DNA of 64,000 bases from Desulfovibrio litoralis DSM 11393 (lineage in GTDB: Bacteria > Desulfobacterota > Desulfovibrionia > Desulfovibrionales > Desulfovibrionaceae): positions 210,641 through 274,640 of the forward strand of contig NZ_FRDI01000003.1 of NCBI RefSeq assembly GCF_900143255.1, in the 5' to 3' direction. A program made the translations under genes and the position numbers. The notes under the pieces were generated by a model, which saw only the letters and a list, made by a program, of their open reading frames with translations, did no database searches and had not been told where the DNA came from. Positions 45,313 to 53,978 of this stretch are shown here, piece by piece (the stretch's first letter is position 1; every line of letters begins with the position of its first letter).

Positions 45313-45607
45313 AAGACCATTGCAAAACTCTGTTTTGCGTACTTTTGTCATCGTTTTATGCTCTGTATGCACATAGCAAAACGTCTTAAGTCACAAAACC
45401 CACTCATTTTACAGGAAAATTAAATTTTCCCTTTGTTTCGGGAGATTCCCCCGAAGCCCCCAAGTCCCCCAATCTCCATGGCAGGCAAAGCCAGCCTAGT
45501 GTCCTTATTCGTGGTTTTTGGAGTGTCTTTCTGGCGAAAGCCACATTCGTGGTTTTTGGAGTGTCTTTCTGACGAAAGCCACTTTGAGCTTATTGTGCAA
45601 TAGTCTC
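45313..45607 (-). repeat. MITE-like intergenic element, copy E (inverted, expanded)
   Basis: 295-bp inverted copy from AAGACCATTGCAAAACTCTG to ATTGTGCAATAGTCTC, with perfect 5-bp flanks GATTA (45308-45312 and 45608-45612). The core hairpins are intact (TTTTATGCTCTGTATGCAC, GGAAAATTAAATTTTCC). It is about 110 bases longer than copies A, D and F because of a 38-bp tandem duplication (45507-45582) and a GC-rich insert (about 45435-45505) with a GGGAGATT/AATCTCC inverted repeat. The short minus-strand frame across it is not a gene. It accounts for most of the 505-bp gap. Confidence 0.85.
45507..45582. repeat. 38-bp tandem duplication inside copy E
   Basis: Two adjacent 38-base units, 45507-45544 and 45545-45582, each beginning ATTCGTGGTTTTTGGAG and ending CGAAAGCCAC; they differ at one base (CTGGCG versus CTGACG). 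Only copy E has it. Confidence 0.9.
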
Positions 45608-45754
45608 GATTAAGTAAATTATTTAACAATTATGCCCTTAAAGCTACTTGAAAGCAAGTATAAAATCTGTAAAAATTAAAACAAGCAAAATTAAACTTGC
45701 AGTCGAAAAAAATAGAATATAGATTCCGCTTAAAAGAAGAAGGGTTATATAAAA

Positions 45755-46315
45755 ATGAACACAGAAAAAAACTACTCTTTAGAGGCAGGAGACGGCGTCG
45801 ATAGATCAGAAAATATTCTTGGTGTAATGTTTGCTTTTATCCTTGCAATCAGCACTGTGTTGACACCACTAAAACAACACCCAAACTTGCTACTATTAGT
45901 TTTAGTTTCAATATTATTTCTATCGTTTGTATGGGTGATTAGATGTGATTCAAAAAAAAGAGTGATAGGCGTCTCTTTAACCTCAGACTCACTCATTGTT
46001 CACTATAACAATAAGCAAGAAAAATCTTATCCGCTTTTACTGCATAGTTTTACTCCGTACCTATTCTATGGTTATAGAAGTCGTTTAGCTTATGCTCTTA
46101 TTATAGAACCCGCTAAAGATGATGAAAACATAAAAGGCGGAAGACATATACTGAATAGCTTGTGGTGTGAGCAATGGCTTGTTGATTTAGGGCAAAAAGA
46201 ACAGGGTTCTGATGAAACATTGTGCTTTGATCTCGCCTTAGGAGACAAGCTCGGTGAATTCCTCAATCAACTATATCACAACAAAAAAATTTTAAAAATA
46301 ACTAGCTCAAAATAG
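45755..46315 (+). CDS. Two-helix membrane protein with PH-like domain, unknown
   Basis: 186 residues. After about 20 polar residues come two close membrane helices (NILGVMFAFILAISTVL and PNLLLLVLVSILFLSFVWVI) and a soluble part with alternating strands (SLTSDSLIVHYNNKQEKSYP), the arrangement of bacterial PH-like/YcxB-type membrane proteins. I cannot assign a function. AAGG lies some 12 bases before the ATG. Single gene after repeat copy E. Confidence 0.65.
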   Translation: MNTEKNYSLEAGDGVDRSENILGVMFAFILAISTVLTPLKQHPNLLLLVLVSILFLSFVWVIRCDSKKRVIGVSLTSDSLIVHYNNKQEKSYPLLLHSFTPYLFYGYRSRLAYALIIEPAKDDENIKGGRHILNSLWCEQWLVDLGQKEQGSDETLCFDLALGDKLGEFLNQLYHNKKILKITSSK

Positions 46316-46422
46316 ATAAAAAAGGTATATTAACTGTTAAATAACTCCATTCCAATCTCAAGCTTTTTCAATATATACCCTGGTTCAAATAACTAAAAAT
46401 ACGACAATCGGTATTAAAATAT

Positions 46423-47793
46423 ATGGCAAAATTAAAAGAAATCTACCTTTGCACAAATTGTGGAACTCAACACTCACAATGGAAGGGACAATGCTCTCAG
46501 TGTAAAGAATGGAATACTCTCGAGCTATCAACAGTTTCCACAAAACGCCCCCCAGCTTCTCATGCTTCAAACAACACTCAAACTTCTTGTTTATTATCCG
46601 AAGTTTCTACTGCTCAAGGGATTACTTATTCTTGTGGTTTAGAAGCCTTAGACAGAATTTTAGGCAAGGGGCTGATTCCCGGAGCGGCGGTTTTAGTCGG
46701 CGGAGAACCGGGTATTGGAAAATCTACGCTTTTGTTACAAGTGGCCGGTGCCGTTTCTTTAAGCGGTAAACAGGTTTTATATTTTTCAGGCGAAGAATCA
46801 TTAGTACAAATTCGTAGTCGTGCCGAACGATTAGGTATGTTAAATGACAATTTATTTGCGCTGGCGAGTTCTCAAGTTGAAGACGCCTTTAATATCATAG
46901 AAGGTAACAACCCGCCCGCTTTAATGATTGTCGACTCCATTCAAACTCTTTCCTCACAAAGAGCAGAAGGGCTCGCTGGGAACGTCGGGCAAGTTCGCGC
47001 TGTCGCCTCAGAGCTGATGGAACGCTGTAAAAAGTCAAACACAACTTTAGTTTTAGTCGGGCATGTGACCAAAGAAGGCGTACTCGCAGGACCCCGCTTA
47101 ATAGAACACATGGTGGACACTGTAATTTCTTTAGAAGGCGATAGAAGGCAAATGTTCCGCCTTTTACGAGTTTTAAAAAACCGTTTTGGACCAAACCAAG
47201 AACTTTTAATTTTTCAGATGGAAGAAAAAGGGCTCGCCTTAGTCGAAGACCCTTCTACTTATTTTTTAGGGGCTAGAGACGCTTCGTTATCAGGCACAGC
47301 CCTCGCTTTAGCCATTGATGGACAACGCACTCTCGCAGTAGAAGTGCAGGCTCTCGCCGCCAGATCTTTTCTCACTATTCCAAGACGAGCAGGTTTAGGG
47401 ATAGACGTTAACCGTTTACATTTAATTTTAGCAGTGCTGGAAAAACGCTTAAAGCTTAACTTCGCACAAACAGATTTATACGCAAAAGTCGGGGCGGGAT
47501 TAAAACTCTCTGACCCTGCGTTAGATTTAGCGATTGTTGTTTCTATTTTATCATCTTTTTATGATATTCCGCTACCCGAAAGAGCTGTTTTTTGGGGCGA
47601 GCTAGATTTAAACGGACAAATTCGCCCTGTTCCCGGTCAAAATTTACGCCTTGATCAAGCCAAACGCTTAGGCTATGATCCCATAATTCATCCGCCTGAC
47701 GAAACAGAAAAAAATTCAAAGAGTTCTGTTTCTACCCTACAAGAGTTACAGGCTAAATTTTTCGCTAAAAAACCTAGACAAAATCAACAATAA
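46423..47793 (+). CDS. radA: DNA repair protein RadA
   Basis: RecA-like helicase-type ATPase that extends branches in recombination. The zinc finger (CTNCGTQHSQWKGQCSQCKEW) starts the protein, followed by Walker A GGEPGIGKST, Walker B LMIVDSIQTL, the RadA-specific KNRFG motif (LKNRFGPNQELLIFQM), and a C-terminal Lon-protease-like domain (VGAGLKLSDPALDLAIVVSIL). 456 residues. The ribosome site is weak. Confidence 0.96.
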   Translation: MAKLKEIYLCTNCGTQHSQWKGQCSQCKEWNTLELSTVSTKRPPASHASNNTQTSCLLSEVSTAQGITYSCGLEALDRILGKGLIPGAAVLVGGEPGIGKSTLLLQVAGAVSLSGKQVLYFSGEESLVQIRSRAERLGMLNDNLFALASSQVEDAFNIIEGNNPPALMIVDSIQTLSSQRAEGLAGNVGQVRAVASELMERCKKSNTTLVLVGHVTKEGVLAGPRLIEHMVDTVISLEGDRRQMFRLLRVLKNRFGPNQELLIFQMEEKGLALVEDPSTYFLGARDASLSGTALALAIDGQRTLAVEVQALAARSFLTIPRRAGLGIDVNRLHLILAVLEKRLKLNFAQTDLYAKVGAGLKLSDPALDLAIVVSILSSFYDIPLPERAVFWGELDLNGQIRPVPGQNLRLDQAKRLGYDPIIHPPDETEKNSKSSVSTLQELQAKFFAKKPRQNQQ

Positions 47794-47869
47794 ATATCGT
47801 AATTATTTATAATAATTTATAATTATCTTGACGCATAAAAGTTTCAGCTTTTTATTGGAGTTTATTCAA

Positions 47870-48355
47870 ATGAGTTATGAGTTTACCGCTATTGAACGTC
47901 GCATTTTAGCCATTGTACAAAAAAATATCCCTGAAAGCTTAACACCTTATCTTGATATTGCTAATGAAGTTGGCTGTAGCGAAGCCGAAGTTTTAGAGTT
48001 ATTACAAAAACTTAAAAACGATGGGGCAATTCGCCGTTTTGGTGCGAGCATTAAACATCAAAAAACAGGTTATACCCATAACGCTATGGTCGCTTGGAAA
48101 ATAGACGAAACGCTTATTTCGGAAGCAGGCAAACAAGCAGCAAAACACCCAATGATTTCACATTGTTATTTTCGTCCGTCTGACGCCGAAGACTGGCCAT
48201 ATACGCTTTATACCATGATACACGGAAAAGAAGAAGGCGATTGTTTAAAAGTTATTCAAGAATTACAGGCAACAACAGCCCTTAAAGAATACGCCATGCT
48301 TGACAGTATAAAAGAGCTTAAAAAAACCTCTATGTTATATTTTGAAAACAATTAA
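47870..48355 (+). CDS. Siroheme decarboxylase subunit (Lrp/AsnC type, AhbA/AhbB)
   Basis: 161-residue Lrp/AsnC-fold protein of the kind that, in sulphate reducers and archaea, decarboxylates siroheme to didecarboxysiroheme in the alternative haem pathway. The winged helix ([20 protein letters not shown]) is followed by [20 protein letters not shown], a His-rich core ([19 protein letters not shown]), and the typical end [10 protein letters not shown]. Start ATG 47870 has TTGGAG nine bases before it; the frame opens 14 codons earlier without a ribosome site. AhbA and AhbB are similar, so the subunit is not named; the partner is not adjacent. Confidence 0.85.
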   Translation: MSYEFTAIERRILAIVQKNIPESLTPYLDIANEVGCSEAEVLELLQKLKNDGAIRRFGASIKHQKTGYTHNAMVAWKIDETLISEAGKQAAKHPMISHCYFRPSDAEDWPYTLYTMIHGKEEGDCLKVIQELQATTALKEYAMLDSIKELKKTSMLYFENN

Positions 48356-48428
48356 ATTATTTCCCCAAAGATAATATTTAATAATTTAAACAGCTTGCAA
48401 AAACTAAATCAAGCAATATCTTATAAAA

Positions 48429-49343
48429 ATGACATTTCAAAAATTCATAGGGTCTAGCCTCGCCCCTCAATTAGCCTTAATTGGTGCTATGCTCTTATGG
48501 GGCTTGTCATTTATTGCGATGAAACTTGCTTTAAGTGCTTATCATCCGGTGTTTATTATTTTCTTGCGTATGGCGATTGCGAGCTTATTATTTATTTTGT
48601 TTCAAAAAAAATGGAGACCGGGGTTAAACTATCAAAGTGGCGATTGGAAGATATTTTTACTGCTTGTAATTTGTGAGCCTATTATATATTTCCTCTTGGA
48701 ATCATACGCTTTAACTCTCACCTCAGCCGCCGAAGCCGGCATGATTACCGCTACTATGCCTTTGCTTGTTGCGATTACTGCAAATATTTTTTTAAAAGAA
48801 AAGTTAGCAAAACGCACTTGGCTAGGCTTTTTAATCGCAGTTTTTGGCGTTATCTGGCTCAGCACGTCAGAACTAGGGACAGAAAATATAAACGCAAAAG
48901 AACATTTTTTAGGCAACTTGTTAGAGTTTTTGGCGATGTGTACCGGGGCAATTTATTCCGTTATCGTGCGTTATCTTTCTCGCAACTATACGCCTATATT
49001 TATTACTTGTATGCAGGCTTTTGCGGGTTCTATCTTCTTTTTTCCCAGCATCTTTTTATTTACCAAAAACCTTAGCTTTCCGCCTCCTTTAATACCCAGT
49101 TTAGCAGTTATTTTTTTAGGAGTTTTTGTGAGTGTGGCGGCTTATCTTTTTTATAATTTTGGTTTATCTAGGTTAAAAGCAGGCTTAGCCTCTGTTTATA
49201 TTAACTTAATACCTGTTTTTACCTTAATTTTTAGTTATTTTATTTTAAACGAAACGCTAAGTATCACTCAATTTTACGCCTCGGGGCTTGTCTTTTTGGG
49301 CGTAGTAATCAGCCAATATAACTCGAAAAAACAAAGCTCTTAA
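48429..49343 (+). CDS. EamA-family (DMT) transporter
   Basis: 304 residues with ten hydrophobic helices in two EamA repeats: first LALIGAMLLWGLSFIAMKLA with SAAEAGMITATMPLLVAI, second GNLLEFLAMCTGAIYSVIVR with GLASVYINLIPVFTLIFSYF. Members export amino acids or other metabolites. Substrate unknown. No clear ribosome site before the ATG. Repeat copy F begins seven bases after its stop. Confidence 0.9.
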   Translation: MTFQKFIGSSLAPQLALIGAMLLWGLSFIAMKLALSAYHPVFIIFLRMAIASLLFILFQKKWRPGLNYQSGDWKIFLLLVICEPIIYFLLESYALTLTSAAEAGMITATMPLLVAITANIFLKEKLAKRTWLGFLIAVFGVIWLSTSELGTENINAKEHFLGNLLEFLAMCTGAIYSVIVRYLSRNYTPIFITCMQAFAGSIFFFPSIFLFTKNLSFPPPLIPSLAVIFLGVFVSVAAYLFYNFGLSRLKAGLASVYINLIPVFTLIFSYFILNETLSITQFYASGLVFLGVVISQYNSKKQSS

Positions 49344-49349
49344 TTATTT

Positions 49350-49537
49350 TAGACTATTGCACAATAGTCTTTCAGCGACTTCCAATAGGAAGCCACTCTA
49401 ACACACTATAAATAAAGGTAATTTTGAATTTTCCTGTAAAATTAGTGGCTTTTACGACCTAAGACGCTTTATTCTATAGGTACACAGAAAATAAAACGAT
49501 GAAAAAAACACGCAAAACGAAGGTTTTCAATGTTCTT
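49350..49537 (+). repeat. MITE-like intergenic element, copy F (forward)
   Basis: 188 bp. Begins (T)AGACTATTGCACAATAGTCT, whose first 20 bases form a 9-bp hairpin by themselves, and ends CAATGTTCTT. Perfect direct repeats TATTT (49345-49349 and 49538-49542) flank it; the match can be read as TTATTTT. The body is more diverged than A, D or E. It fits exactly between two convergent genes, and its last base together with the duplicated target forms the stop codon of the hydrolase-like gene. Confidence 0.82.
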
Positions 49538-50943
49538 TATTTTGAAGATAATTGAGCCGAAGCATTAGTCTCGGTTTTCTCTGCTGTTTTAGCTGAAGCA
49601 TTACCTATATTTACAGGCAATTCAACACCATCGCCCAAAGTTTTTTTGAAAAAACTTAAAATTTCACTATCTCTTTTTTCTGCAATTTTTGCCCTTTGTT
49701 TCAACGTTGCCCTACCTGAAAGCTCAGGCAAAAGAGCGGTTAACTTTTTGGGTAATGGAGCAAGTAAAGAGTAATGGTCTGTTTTTTCAAAAACAACTTG
49801 TTCAGGCATACCGCCTATCTTTCCGGTTAAAGGAAGTCCATGATTTTCCAAAGGATAAAGTTCGTCATCTTCAGCCAAAACTAAAGCAATAGGCAGAGTA
49901 ACATTTTTAAATGATTCATCACTAAATAAAAACGAATGTCCCGGCGTTAAAAGCAAAACACTTTTTATTATAATTTTATCTTGTGTTTTATTATTTAACA
50001 TCTTGTCAATTTGCTTTTGTTCCGCTAAAACGGCCTGTTGTTCCGCTTCGCTTAGCTCAGTTGTTCCGATAGTATCGATATTATCAGAAGCGGTATTCTT
50101 TTTATTTTTATCTTTGGCTTTTTTATTTTTTTTAGCTGTATTGTCTTTTATATTTTTATCATGATCAGGTGGCAAAGGCGGCAAAACTTCTTCTACTTTC
50201 ACTTCAGGCTTTGGGAACAAAGCACTCTGTAAAGGCGGATTTAACATAAAGGCTTCGGGCGTTTTTTTAAAGGCAACTAAGTCTGTTATAAGTTGGGTTA
50301 CTTCACTTTTAACAATAGGTTGACAGTAAAAATCAGAGCTTTCACCGGAAGGACAATAGTTGCTCCAACCCTCTTCGCTTAAACTTGCCCCTACAAGCTG
50401 TAACACAGGCGTTATCCCGTTTCCTATTCCAATTAACCCAATCCTCGAGCTGTCTATATGCGATCCAAACTCTTCCGAATGCAACACAGTTTCTATCGTA
50501 TAAACCAACTGTTTGGGCTTTATTAATAAGCTCTCAAGAGTAAGAGCCTTACTCATATCATCAAGATTATCTCCAATAAAAGTAGGAGCAACAACAACAA
50601 ACCCACTAGCGGCAAGTTTGGTGGCTACATCATTCAAGCTGAAACGGTTGCCGATACTGTCATGAGCAATGATAATCAAAGGATATTTATGGGTCGCTTC
50701 AGCCACAGTAGAGCTAAAACGCAACAGATTCCAGCCATCAAGTTCAAAAAAAGAACTAGGTTTTTGACTAGGAAGCCAAACGGCAAGTTCAAAACCTTCG
50801 GAACTATCGGGAATCCAACCGCCTGTTGAATATAACGCAGCATATTCTTTATTATTTTTAGATGGCCAAGCCTGTAGTTCACTAAAACAAATTAAGTTTA
50901 AAAATAGACTTAAGACTAAAAGAATATAGTTTTTTTTTATCAT
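49537..50943 (-). CDS. Secreted alpha/beta-hydrolase-fold protein lacking the nucleophile
   Basis: 468 residues with a signal peptide (MIKKNYILLVLSLFLNLICF, likely cut after LQA). The middle resembles dienelactone-hydrolase/PAF-acetylhydrolase proteins: YPLIIIAHDSIGNRF, KLAASGFVVVAPTF, SRIGLIGIGNGITPVLQ and the late His in KTDHYSLLAPLPK. At the nucleophile elbow the expected GxSxG reads GIGNG, with Gly174 where Ser should be, so catalysis by the usual mechanism is not expected. A Lys/Asp-rich disordered insert (about 260-310) interrupts the domain. Stop codon overlaps repeat copy F. Confidence 0.75.
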   Translation of the reverse strand: MIKKNYILLVLSLFLNLICFSELQAWPSKNNKEYAALYSTGGWIPDSSEGFELAVWLPSQKPSSFFELDGWNLLRFSSTVAEATHKYPLIIIAHDSIGNRFSLNDVATKLAASGFVVVAPTFIGDNLDDMSKALTLESLLIKPKQLVYTIETVLHSEEFGSHIDSSRIGLIGIGNGITPVLQLVGASLSEEGWSNYCPSGESSDFYCQPIVKSEVTQLITDLVAFKKTPEAFMLNPPLQSALFPKPEVKVEEVLPPLPPDHDKNIKDNTAKKNKKAKDKNKKNTASDNIDTIGTTELSEAEQQAVLAEQKQIDKMLNNKTQDKIIIKSVLLLTPGHSFLFSDESFKNVTLPIALVLAEDDELYPLENHGLPLTGKIGGMPEQVVFEKTDHYSLLAPLPKKLTALLPELSGRATLKQRAKIAEKRDSEILSFFKKTLGDGVELPVNIGNASAKTAEKTETNASAQLSSK

Positions 50944-50996
50944 AAAAATTAGTTATCAAGCTTCTAATATATCAAAAAGGTTATATAAAAAAACAC

Positions 50997-51683
50997 TCAA
51001 CGTTTATATAATTTACAGAGCAACATATTAATATCATGTAACATTTTTGTTACATCATCGTTGTTTAAACCGGCGGCTTTCGCCACAATTTTATATTCTT
51101 CTTGGGTCAAAAAATCTAAATCGGCATGAGGGTTGGCACAAACAACCAACTTTGCATTATATTTTAAAGCTAGTTTGGCGATATGTCCGTTAGACAAGCC
51201 GTTTTTTGAAAAAGCCGAAAGGTCAAGAAAAACACCGAGTTCACTCGCTAATTTTACTTCTTCTTCTGAAATTAAACCCGGGTGAGCCAAAAGATCAGCC
51301 CCGCCCAAAATTGCCGCAAGGTTAGTTCCTCTTTCCATTAAACTGGACTGAGGGTTAAAAGGGTTCGTTTTTGTATTAAGGTTTATTTTTTCACCGTGAA
51401 CAGCCACAAATTCCGCTCCTAGTTTGCGTGCGGTCAAAACATATTGTTCGATTAAAGGTGGGGGAATATGAGTTAACTCAACGCCAACAATAAGGTCTAT
51501 GCCTATATGCAAAGCCACTTCTTTAAGTCGTTTATTTGCCTCAATCACTTCGAGCAAGTTAGAAGGGTCGCAATGATCAGAGAGCACAAGAGCCTGATAA
51601 CCCTGTATTTTAGCCGAACGCAAAGCCTCAGCCGGGGTTTGGCTTCCGTCGCTTAAGGTTGTATGAGTTAAAAGTTCAAGCAT
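50997..51683 (-). CDS. PHP-domain phosphoesterase-like protein
   Basis: 228-residue PHP-fold protein related to histidinol-phosphate-phosphatase-domain proteins. Metal motifs are LLTHTTLSDG, LSDHCD, VGVELTHIP, AVHGE, LLAHPGLI and NPHADLD. The first motif normally reads HxH; here the first His is Leu5, so one metal site may be altered. Substrate unknown. It begins two bases after the bifunctional-nuclease stop, third gene of miaB-bfn-php. Confidence 0.85.
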   Translation of the reverse strand: MLELLTHTTLSDGSQTPAEALRSAKIQGYQALVLSDHCDPSNLLEVIEANKRLKEVALHIGIDLIVGVELTHIPPPLIEQYVLTARKLGAEFVAVHGEKINLNTKTNPFNPQSSLMERGTNLAAILGGADLLAHPGLISEEEVKLASELGVFLDLSAFSKNGLSNGHIAKLALKYNAKLVVCANPHADLDFLTQEEYKIVAKAAGLNNDDVTKMLHDINMLLCKLYKR

Positions 51684-51685
51684 AG

Positions 51686-52441
51686 TTACATTTTATATTT
51701 TGACAAAGGTTCCTTCGACAACATTTCTTGCCAACGTTTTTCGTCTTCGGTTCCCTTTGTTTCCGCATTTACTGTTTCCACGACTTTACTGATTAAAGCC
51801 TGTTCTTGTACTTTTTCCAACCATTTTTTTCTGTCTTCTATGTTATCAAGATTATTCGCATTAGACGAAACCTGACGTAGTTCGGTTTTAATTGTATCAA
51901 CTATTTTTTCTACGCCATTAGCATCTTTTTTTAAAATAGAAACCGTAATCGTTGGGGTTTTTGGTTCTTCTGAAAGGTTTGACATTTTAGACTTTTCAGT
52001 ATCAAAGTTTTTAACCTGGGTTGCCATTTCCGTATTTTTAAAATCTCTAATACCTTGCTTATCCAAAAGTTCTTTACTAACCAAAATAGGACACTTTGCA
52101 CTCATGGCAAGAATAATCGCATCAGCCGGTCTTGCGTCTATTCTTAAGGTTTCTCCCTCTGATGATTCTAAAAGCAAATCAGCATTAAAGACATTTTGAC
52201 CGGGTTGATATATTTCTACTGCCAACAATTTACCGTCAAATACTTCAACTAGCTTTAAGGCAAGTTCGTGCGTCAGGGCTTTGCGTGCACCAAGTTGTTG
52301 CAATGCCATAGACAAGTTCATACCTTCAAGCGGTGAAACTATAATTTGTAAATTAATACCGGTATTTTTAGAATGTAAAGTAATTATTGGGGCTTTCGTT
52401 TCTTCTTCAAGCGTTAAGCCGAGTACATACATTTCTACCAT
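51686..52441 (-). CDS. Bifunctional nuclease family (DUF151) protein
   Basis: 251 residues. The first 135 form the BFN domain (MYVLGLTLEEETKAPIITLH, SLGA-like helix as MNLSMALQQLGARKALTHEL, and IDARPADAIILAMSAKCPIL). The rest is a charged, likely flexible extension (STLEEPK-like, ending EKRWQEMLSKEPLSKYKM). The domain is linked to nuclease activity in a plant homologue, but bacterial roles are unclear. Starts within the last codons of miaB (7-base overlap), so translationally coupled to it. Confidence 0.88.
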   Translation of the reverse strand: MVEMYVLGLTLEEETKAPIITLHSKNTGINLQIIVSPLEGMNLSMALQQLGARKALTHELALKLVEVFDGKLLAVEIYQPGQNVFNADLLLESSEGETLRIDARPADAIILAMSAKCPILVSKELLDKQGIRDFKNTEMATQVKNFDTEKSKMSNLSEEPKTPTITVSILKKDANGVEKIVDTIKTELRQVSSNANNLDNIEDRKKWLEKVQEQALISKVVETVNAETKGTEDEKRWQEMLSKEPLSKYKM

Positions 52442-53814
52442 GCCTTACCTACCTGTACAGCCACAAGAGAATGTTGACCTGTTTCTATAATTTTTGATGG
52501 AACAATCAGACCGTTAAGAGCTATATCTTCTTTAACAATTAGGTTAACGGTTGTATCAAAGTGGTCTTTTCCCTGCCAGCCCAATATACCTTGTTCCGTT
52601 ACACTCAGTTGTTGATTTGATATTTTTGTATCAACAAAAACTTCTGTAATATTACCAAGCATAGCAGATAAAATATTTTTTGTATATTCTTTTTGTTGCT
52701 CTTGAAGTATACTAAGCCTTTCTAAACCAAGCTTACGTTCTATTTTATTGTTAAACATCAAAGATTTTGTATTTGGACGGTCAGAATATATATAAGAATA
52801 TATGTCCAAAAATCTTATTTCGTTCATTATAGTTAAAGTATCTTTAAAATCTAAATCACTTTCATCAGGAAAACCTACCATCATATCTGTTGAAAGCTGA
52901 ATATCAGACCGAACTTTACGCACTTTTTCAACCAATAAAAGATAATCTTTCACTGTGTACTTACGATTCATCAACTTTAAAATTTTATCTGAGCCTGACT
53001 GTATTGGCAAATGTAAACGAGGACTTAGCTTTTTTTCACTGCCTAACAATTCAATTAGTTCATCAGAGATATCTTTAGGGTGAGCTGTCATAAAGTGTAG
53101 GCGTTCTAACCCCTTAAGAGGTAAAAGCTGTTTTAACAGCGAGCTAAAATTTGTACCGTCTCCCGTCTTATCTTGACCATAAGAATTTACATTTTGCCCT
53201 AAAAGAGTAAGCTCTCGACAACCTTTTTCTATCAAACCTTGGCATTCATCTAATATGGCTTGACTATTGCGAGATTTTTGCCTGCCTCTTACATAAGGAA
53301 CAATACAGTAAGAACAAAAATTATCACAACCCTGCATAATATTTACAAAAGCAGAACCTGATTGTTCTTTAACGTTCATCATTTCAAAATAATGCGTGCG
53401 TTCATTTATTTCTTCGTTAAAGTCAGTTAAACAAAAACGCTTAGAGGAGTCTTGGGCAACCTCTAACATAAACTTAGGTACTTGAGCTAAATTATCTGTT
53501 CCAAAAACTAATTTCACTAATGGAAAGCGAGAAAGAAGCGTCTTGCCGACCTGTTGTGCAACGCAACCTCCCACGGCGATCATTATTTTTCTTTTTTTTC
53601 TTTGGGCTATTTTAGAAAAACGCCCGATTTCGGAATAAACCTTTTGTTCCGGCTTATCCCTCACGGAACAAGTATTAAAAATAATTAATTCCGCTTTATC
53701 ATGAGTCGTATATTCAAAACCATAGCTCAATAAAGCACGCTTTAACCAGTCAGAATCATTAGCATTCATCTGACAACCAAAAGTAAAGATATAAAAAGTA
53801 GGAAGTTTAGACAT
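52435..53814 (-). CDS. miaB: tRNA-2-methylthio-N6-dimethylallyladenosine synthase MiaB
   Basis: Radical SAM enzyme adding methylthio to A37 of tRNAs. The UPF0004 domain has its three Cys (FGCQMNANDSDW, FNTCSVRDKPEQKV and VGGCVAQQ), the radical SAM site is CDNFCSYCIVPYVRGRQ, and a TRAM domain closes the protein. 459 residues. First gene of a three-gene minus-strand operon. The paralogue RimO is encoded 3.3 kb away on the same strand. Confidence 0.96.
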   Translation of the reverse strand: MSKLPTFYIFTFGCQMNANDSDWLKRALLSYGFEYTTHDKAELIIFNTCSVRDKPEQKVYSEIGRFSKIAQRKKRKIMIAVGGCVAQQVGKTLLSRFPLVKLVFGTDNLAQVPKFMLEVAQDSSKRFCLTDFNEEINERTHYFEMMNVKEQSGSAFVNIMQGCDNFCSYCIVPYVRGRQKSRNSQAILDECQGLIEKGCRELTLLGQNVNSYGQDKTGDGTNFSSLLKQLLPLKGLERLHFMTAHPKDISDELIELLGSEKKLSPRLHLPIQSGSDKILKLMNRKYTVKDYLLLVEKVRKVRSDIQLSTDMMVGFPDESDLDFKDTLTIMNEIRFLDIYSYIYSDRPNTKSLMFNNKIERKLGLERLSILQEQQKEYTKNILSAMLGNITEVFVDTKISNQQLSVTEQGILGWQGKDHFDTTVNLIVKEDIALNGLIVPSKIIETGQHSLVAVQVGKAW

Positions 53815-53914
53815 ATTGTATATTTATAAAAGAATGAAAAGATATATTTATCGTTGAAATAAAACAAAATAAACAGTATTTACAAAGAACACTAAAATAA
53901 GTGTCGCTAATTCT

Positions 53915-53935
53915 ACCGCCCTTATCGCAGGCGGT
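53915..53935 (+). promoter_or_regulatory. GC-rich hairpin in the leader of the tandem MORN-like genes
   Basis: ACCGCC (53915-53920) pairs with GGCGGT (53930-53935), nine-base loop, about 45 bases before the first of three tandem genes. Unusually GC-rich for this AT-rich region. Confidence 0.45.
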
Positions 53936-53978
53936 CAAGAACATTTGCAAAGCTGATTATATAAGGAACATTATCATT

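Noticed and set aside
45420..45629. Minus-strand frame of 69 codons
   Set aside because: It lies across repeat copy E and its tandem units; low-complexity translation, no ribosome site.
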